Source: Chitinophaga pinensis | GTDB taxonomy: Bacteria > Bacteroidota > Bacteroidia > UKL13-3 | Direction of reading: 5' to 3' | Assembly (NCBI GenBank): GCA_945870425.1 | Contig: CAMBSD010000005.1 | Span: forward strand, 62,001-126,000 | DNA: 64,000 nucleotides | In this document: positions 59,132 through 64,000 of the stretch, in pieces | Numbering within the stretch: the first letter of the stretch is position 1 | Layout of the letters: each line of letters starts with the position of its first letter | Position numbers and translations under genes: made by a program | The notes under the pieces: model-generated | Told to the model about the DNA's origin: nothing | The model's input: only the letters and a program-made list of their open reading frames with translations | Databases searched by the model: none

Positions 59132-59878
59132 TTATTTCATTTCTTTCAACTTCTTGTATTTCAGATAAACTTCATAGGCTGTAAGTTTGGCTATGATAAA
59201 GCCGTATTTACCATCTAAAAATCCAAGTTTAAATAAATAATCCCTAACAAATCGATAGCAGGGGCTGAATAAAATTGTAAACCAAGAAGACTTTTTTCCT
59301 TTCTTTTTATAAGCCTTAGCAGCAATATCTGAAAAGTATTCAATTTTACTTTGATGCTCTTGCACCGATTTATAGGACCAATGTAAAATATTGCCTTTAA
59401 TCTTAGTTATGCTGACACCATCCTTCATTTCAAAAACATCATGAGGGTTTAATCCTCCCCATTTGCCATTTCTTGAATCCCACAAACGCAATTTCACATC
59501 GCTTTTCCATGCTCCATGGTCAATCCATTTACCAATATAGTTATTATATCTGTTGATGGTATACCCATCAGAGAAACGATTTTGTTTAATCTTAATTATT
59601 TCCTTTTCTAGTTTTTCATCTATGGCTTCATCAGCATCAAGTGATAATATAAAAGGGTATTTTGCTTGAGTAATGGCAAAATTCTTTTGCTCTATATGTC
59701 CTAAAAATTTTTGAAGAATAACCCTAGCCCCCAATTTTTCGGATAGCTCTTTGGTTCTGTCATTTGAATACGAATCTATTATAACAATATCATCAGCAAT
59801 ATTCTTTACTGAATTCAAACACCTTTCGATATTTGATTCTTCGTTAAAAGTAATGACAACAACACTTAACTTCTCCAT
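59132..59878 (-). CDS. Glycosyltransferase family 2 (LPS core WaaE/KdtX-like)
   Basis: 248 aa; MEKLSVVVITFNEESNIERCLNSVKNIADDIVIIDSYSNDRT, LSLDADEAI, LNPHDVF. Confidence 0.9.
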   Translation of the reverse strand: MEKLSVVVITFNEESNIERCLNSVKNIADDIVIIDSYSNDRTKELSEKLGARVILQKFLGHIEQKNFAITQAKYPFILSLDADEAIDEKLEKEIIKIKQNRFSDGYTINRYNNYIGKWIDHGAWKSDVKLRLWDSRNGKWGGLNPHDVFEMKDGVSITKIKGNILHWSYKSVQEHQSKIEYFSDIAAKAYKKKGKKSSWFTILFSPCYRFVRDYLFKLGFLDGKYGFIIAKLTAYEVYLKYKKLKEMK

Positions 59879-60777
59879 CAGGAAATTGAAATATAAAAAG
59901 CCCTAAATTTAGCAAATAGGTAGGCTAAATTTTTCTTAAACAACAAAGGGGCCGTAGGATTAAACGCAGCACCTAATCGAAGCACACTTTTATAAAAATA
60001 GGAAGAGGGAATACCCCATTTTTTTGCAAATTGTTTCCTTCCATCATTTTTAGTAACCCTACCTGTTGAACGTGATTGAAAATGATACACCAAACTACTG
60101 CCAATCCCTTGATAATGTCTAACGCCAGCTTGCCACAATTTCATGGCAAAATCTGGATCAGAATACATACCCGGGCTAAATTCCACACTATACCCTCCTA
60201 CTTTTTGCCACATGCCTTTGTGCACCACTGAAGGTGGCCAAGAAGCACCAAACCAATCTTTCTTGTTGGTTGAAGCGGCAAAGGCATCCAAACCTATTTT
60301 ATCAAACTCAGCAGGAGTGCGGCCAAAATCATGCGGAGCTATGGCGCATCTATTAGAGGATGCTACAGGCTCTATCATAGTTCCAGATAAGTAAAAATTA
60401 TTATCCGGTAAAGATTTGATACAATCATAGAGTGGCTTATCCCAATGCTTACACACATACATATCGTCATTTAAAAAAACAATATAATTAGTTTTAGCCA
60501 ATGCTGCCATAGCATTAACCGAGTAGCAAACACCGGCATTATTTATTGAATAGGTATAATCTAATTTCTGTCCTTTTATCCAATCAATGGTTCCATCTAC
60601 GCCTTCGTTTACATGCACTATGATTTGATGAGGAAAATATGAGTTTTCCCTTACCGATTGAATACAGCATTTCAGCATTTCTAAATTATTCCAGCTAGGA
60701 ATAATAACAGAAAAAACGGCTTTGCTATTTTGCTCAGAAAGTGGATAAAAACTAATATTTATTTTCGAAAAGGGCAT
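59878..60777 (-). CDS. Glycosyltransferase family 2
   Basis: 299 aa; 'AVFSVIIPSWNNLEMLKCCIQSVREN', 'YIVFLNDDMYVCKHWDKPL'. Confidence 0.9.
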   Translation of the reverse strand: MPFSKINISFYPLSEQNSKAVFSVIIPSWNNLEMLKCCIQSVRENSYFPHQIIVHVNEGVDGTIDWIKGQKLDYTYSINNAGVCYSVNAMAALAKTNYIVFLNDDMYVCKHWDKPLYDCIKSLPDNNFYLSGTMIEPVASSNRCAIAPHDFGRTPAEFDKIGLDAFAASTNKKDWFGASWPPSVVHKGMWQKVGGYSVEFSPGMYSDPDFAMKLWQAGVRHYQGIGSSLVYHFQSRSTGRVTKNDGRKQFAKKWGIPSSYFYKSVLRLGAAFNPTAPLLFKKNLAYLFAKFRAFYISIS

Positions 60778-60795
60778 TTTGGCAAAGAAAGCAAT

Positions 60796-61854
60796 TTAGT
60801 GACTCCGAACAAAGGCTTTGGTAAAGGACCCCTCATTATGGGTATTTAAACTTAAAAAGTATAGTCCATCTGGCAAATTGCTAACATCCACTATTGAACT
60901 AAAACTAGCTTCTTGGACTTTTTGACCTAATGAATTTATTATAGAATATTTCTCAAATAAATAGTTTCCTTGATCAATAACTAAGAGTCCACTGCTTGGA
61001 TTGGGAAACACATTTATATGGCTGCTCTGAATATTTGGAATTGAAGCAGCACCTTGCGATGAATTTACAAGATATGATAAGCTTAAGAGCTCTCTGTTAA
61101 CTATGGCTTGTGCCACATAGTAACCCTTTTTAAAAACCCACCAAGTATAGGTGGTATCGGTATTTACTAGGTTATTTCCACCTGGAATTGGAATATTTAA
61201 AGGTTCATAAATTCCGCTTGTTTTATTCCTACCAAAAAACAAATAAACGGGTTGCTGAGTGTTTCTCACCCTGAGGGTTTGCTCGTATGTCCCTTTTGGT
61301 GTTAATAGCTGACCACTCGCATCAACAAGGGTATGAAAGAAGACTTTTATATCCGTTTTCAAACTATCATATAATGGATTGTCAAGGCCTAATTCAGAAA
61401 CACTTTGAATGGTTGATGCACTCAAAGAATCTTTTAATTCAGATAAGTAGCTCAATGGAAATGGGTATTGTTTGATAAGATTTTTTATAGTCGAAATGGT
61501 ATCAGTAAAATCTCCCAAATCTAAGAAAGCCTGCACCCCACTTGCATCTACTTTTATATAATTGATGGCTTCATTAGAAACTTGCACAAGATTGCAGCCT
61601 AAAGGTTTGTTGGAATAATTAATTGTATCTTCAAATAAAATAGAATCTATTCGCTGATTTTTTAGTCCTGTTGTAAAATTCCATGTATTGCTAGGCCCTG
61701 TGAATCTAAATTTAATTTTCGAAGAAGGAGTTGTATCCGTTTGATAAGTATACCATTGATTGGCATAAGCAAAATCAGCTCGGGTAAAAACCTGAGCTGA
61801 TAATTGCATATTAATAAATAAGATAAATATTATTAAAAATCGTGTACTTTTCAT
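60796..61854 (-). CDS. Secreted T9SS type A sorting domain-containing protein
   Basis: Start likely MKSTRFLIIFILFINMQLSAQ; C-terminus 'INVFPNPSSGLLVIDQG...YSIINSLGQKVQEASF..VDVSNLPDGLYFLSLNT'. Confidence 0.88.
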   Translation of the reverse strand: MKSTRFLIIFILFINMQLSAQVFTRADFAYANQWYTYQTDTTPSSKIKFRFTGPSNTWNFTTGLKNQRIDSILFEDTINYSNKPLGCNLVQVSNEAINYIKVDASGVQAFLDLGDFTDTISTIKNLIKQYPFPLSYLSELKDSLSASTIQSVSELGLDNPLYDSLKTDIKVFFHTLVDASGQLLTPKGTYEQTLRVRNTQQPVYLFFGRNKTSGIYEPLNIPIPGGNNLVNTDTTYTWWVFKKGYYVAQAIVNRELLSLSYLVNSSQGAASIPNIQSSHINVFPNPSSGLLVIDQGNYLFEKYSIINSLGQKVQEASFSSIVDVSNLPDGLYFLSLNTHNEGSFTKAFVRSH

Positions 61855-61895
61855 TTGTTCGCAAGATAGGTATTTTGTAAACACCTTCGCAAATC

Positions 61896-63359
61896 TTAGA
61901 AAGGTATAACAGTAATACCAACACTAGCGGTTCTTGTATCTGGCATTGCAGCGCTATTAAACACAGGGGCTAATCCATAATTGGCAAATAACCTCAACCA
62001 ACCATAACCTATTCTAACAGTGGCCGAAACCCTTAATGGGTTTATATTATTATCATAATCAAACTCACGTTTATCGCTATATCCATTGGCAGTTGTTTCC
62101 ATTTTGACAGTTGCCCACGGGGTATAGTTAAGAATAACACCTGCAGCAATATGAAATCTTTTTCCGGATTTACTAGGATTAGAAATTAGTTTAACCAAAA
62201 TAGGCAATGTAAAACTTGTAAGATTCAATCTATTGTATGTTAGCATATAAGTATTTGTATCGTAAGCCACACCGTTAAGAATTTTAGGAGCTAATACCCT
62301 GTTGCCTTCAAATTTAAGTGATTGCCATTCTATTCCCAATCCGCTTGCTATTGACAAATGGCCTTCAATGATTTTCCAATCAGGTTCAAACAGATTCAAG
62401 CCTATATGATAAGAACTTCCAAAGCGTGTATTCAAATACTCATTTGGGTATTCGAATGAATACTTACCAGAGGGTGTAATTAAGTTATCAAAACCCATTT
62501 CTAAACCACTCCAAACATCCTTCATTTCTTTGTACTTTTTACTATTATTTGAAGTTTTTCCATCCTTCTCATCTTTATTGCTTTTACCCTTTTCAGTAAT
62601 AATTATTTTTTTATTCCCCATATCAAAGGCAACAGTATCTCCCTCCACTCCTACTTTCATTTCAGTTCTTTCATCATTATAGGTTTCGTTTTCGTCCATC
62701 GCTTTAATTGATGCCATACCTGTAACAGAAATAACTTTTGAAGCAGGGGTACCTTTATACTTACCATCTGAACTACCACTTGCATCTAAAACCAATTTCT
62801 TATTGGCGGTAATATTAAAATCAGACAAACCACTTGCATCCACTATGGCTTCATTACATATAAATTCAAAGGCATTCAAATCTGCATTACCCGATATATC
62901 TACTACTAATTTATCACCCCTACCTTTTATTGTTTGCTTGGATAATCCAGTAGCTTCGCACTTTAATAGAGGTGTATTCAAAGTAATTTCTACTTCAGAG
63001 CTACCACTTGTTACAATGCTAAATCTTTCACTTGCTTTTATTTCATTTTTAGAAGCAACATTAGACAATCCAGAGGTTTCTATTGCTTGAAGATTTTTAA
63101 AATATAAAATGATGCTTTCATCAGCGTAAGTCCCTCTAATAAATAGCTTATTTCCTTCCACTTTATAATCTAGTGGTTTACCGTCATGCTTCGATTCAAT
63201 CTTGTTAGATTCTGATTGAACAATTAGTAAATCCATATTTCCATTTACTTCTAATTTACTAAAAGTATCAAGGTTAATTTGTGTTTGGGCGTTTACATTT
63301 AATACTACTAAAACCAACGCCAATAGCATTAATTTATTTTTTAATTTATTTATTTTCAT
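61896..63359 (-). CDS. GIN/DUF2807 adhesin-head-like protein with C-terminal beta-barrel-like region
   Basis: 487 aa; signal peptide; repeated 'EVNGNMDLLIVQSESNKI', 'IETSGLSNVAS', 'VDISGNADLNAF', 'DASGSSDGKYKG' (GIN-type beta-helix); C-terminus 'RIGYGWLRLFANYGLAPVF'. Confidence 0.78.
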   Translation of the reverse strand: MKINKLKNKLMLLALVLVVLNVNAQTQINLDTFSKLEVNGNMDLLIVQSESNKIESKHDGKPLDYKVEGNKLFIRGTYADESIILYFKNLQAIETSGLSNVASKNEIKASERFSIVTSGSSEVEITLNTPLLKCEATGLSKQTIKGRGDKLVVDISGNADLNAFEFICNEAIVDASGLSDFNITANKKLVLDASGSSDGKYKGTPASKVISVTGMASIKAMDENETYNDERTEMKVGVEGDTVAFDMGNKKIIITEKGKSNKDEKDGKTSNNSKKYKEMKDVWSGLEMGFDNLITPSGKYSFEYPNEYLNTRFGSSYHIGLNLFEPDWKIIEGHLSIASGLGIEWQSLKFEGNRVLAPKILNGVAYDTNTYMLTYNRLNLTSFTLPILVKLISNPSKSGKRFHIAAGVILNYTPWATVKMETTANGYSDKREFDYDNNINPLRVSATVRIGYGWLRLFANYGLAPVFNSAAMPDTRTASVGITVIPF

Positions 63360-63415
63360 TTTTGTTTGATTATTAAATCTGTTATACGCAATTGCTTTTC
63401 CATTGTTACAAAAAA

Positions 63416-64000
63416 CTATCTACTATTTGCAAAAAGTGTGTTAGCGGCAACAGAGTATCCTGTAACCTTACCATCATTACCGTATCTTCTGACCAATTTC
63501 ACATCTGATCCTGTGACTTTGTTAAATAAACCTACTAAGGCGAGGCCAATATTGCTTTTATTATCATCATTAGCCGAAGCAGGTTTGTTTTGATCTACAA
63601 CCGCATTATGCGCATTGGCATCGATCATTTTTTGCAAATATTGTTGTGGACTTAAATAGTTGTTTTTGGCTATCATATTATTCTTATTCGATTTAAGATT
63701 GACTGCGAATTGAATGATTTTAAATTCTTTATCGTTTGATGGAGCTAACTTAACAGCCAATGCATTCATTTCTTTCTTGTCAATGATGGTGACTGCTAAA
63801 TCAAGGGTTTTTAATGAAGGAACTTTTGGATTAGTTATAATCACATTATGCTTTTGGATTCTATCCGTTTTAATAGGCGTGATGGTTTGAACCTGATTGT
63901 TTGAATTACCTGCAGGGGTTGATGGCTTCTTTAATTTGTTATTTATCCTGATAGTATTGCTAAATGAAGCTGTGCTTTCATTTCTATTATTTTGAAAAAA
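63416..64000 (-). CDS. Hypothetical protein, 5' end beyond window
   Basis: Listed ORF begins at a GTG (63844) but the same frame stays open upstream to the window edge (..RINNKLKKPSTPAGNSNNQVQTITPIKTDRIQKHNVIITNPKVPSLKTL..). Confidence 0.6.
   Translation of the reverse strand, partial: FFQNNRNESTASFSNTIRINNKLKKPSTPAGNSNNQVQTITPIKTDRIQKHNVIITNPKVPSLKTLDLAVTIIDKKEMNALAVKLAPSNDKEFKIIQFAVNLKSNKNNMIAKNNYLSPQQYLQKMIDANAHNAVVDQNKPASANDDNKSNIGLALVGLFNKVTGSDVKLVRRYGNDGKVTGYSVAANTLFANSR

Overview
The window reads as a chromosomal segment of an AT-rich Bacteroidota bacterium. Lineage evidence comes from T9SS/gliding genes (PorX-like, GldD, GldE, two cargo proteins with C-terminal T9SS-type tails), the gldD-gldE-ssb-mutY gene order, the exbB-exbD-exbD-tonB-pstS-TPR cluster, an S46 peptidase and rng (RNase G). 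I support about 48 protein-coding genes plus several intrinsic-terminator-like hairpins. I recognised no rRNA, tRNA, CRISPR array or transposase. The most interesting points are: (1) an apparent dabA remnant (about 180 codons of the C-terminus, with one frameshift) directly upstream of an intact dabB-like gene and a SulP transporter, which suggests a decayed DAB inorganic-carbon uptake locus; (2) a 29-aa, extremely basic ORF between the TPR gene and rng, missing from the ORF track, that resembles AURKAIP1/COX24-like ribosome-associated miniproteins; (3) families of short intergenic hairpins with compensatory stem changes and GNRA-type loops at several separated loci; (4) a ~227-bp imperfect tandem duplication packed with hairpins downstream of the PAS-rich kinase; and (5) several unusual architectures (M1 peptidase plus beta-barrel-like C-terminus, MORN plus VWA, PID-CTERM-like small protein, eukaryote-like GT22 mannosyltransferase). 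All family names come from reading the protein sequences; no database search was run.
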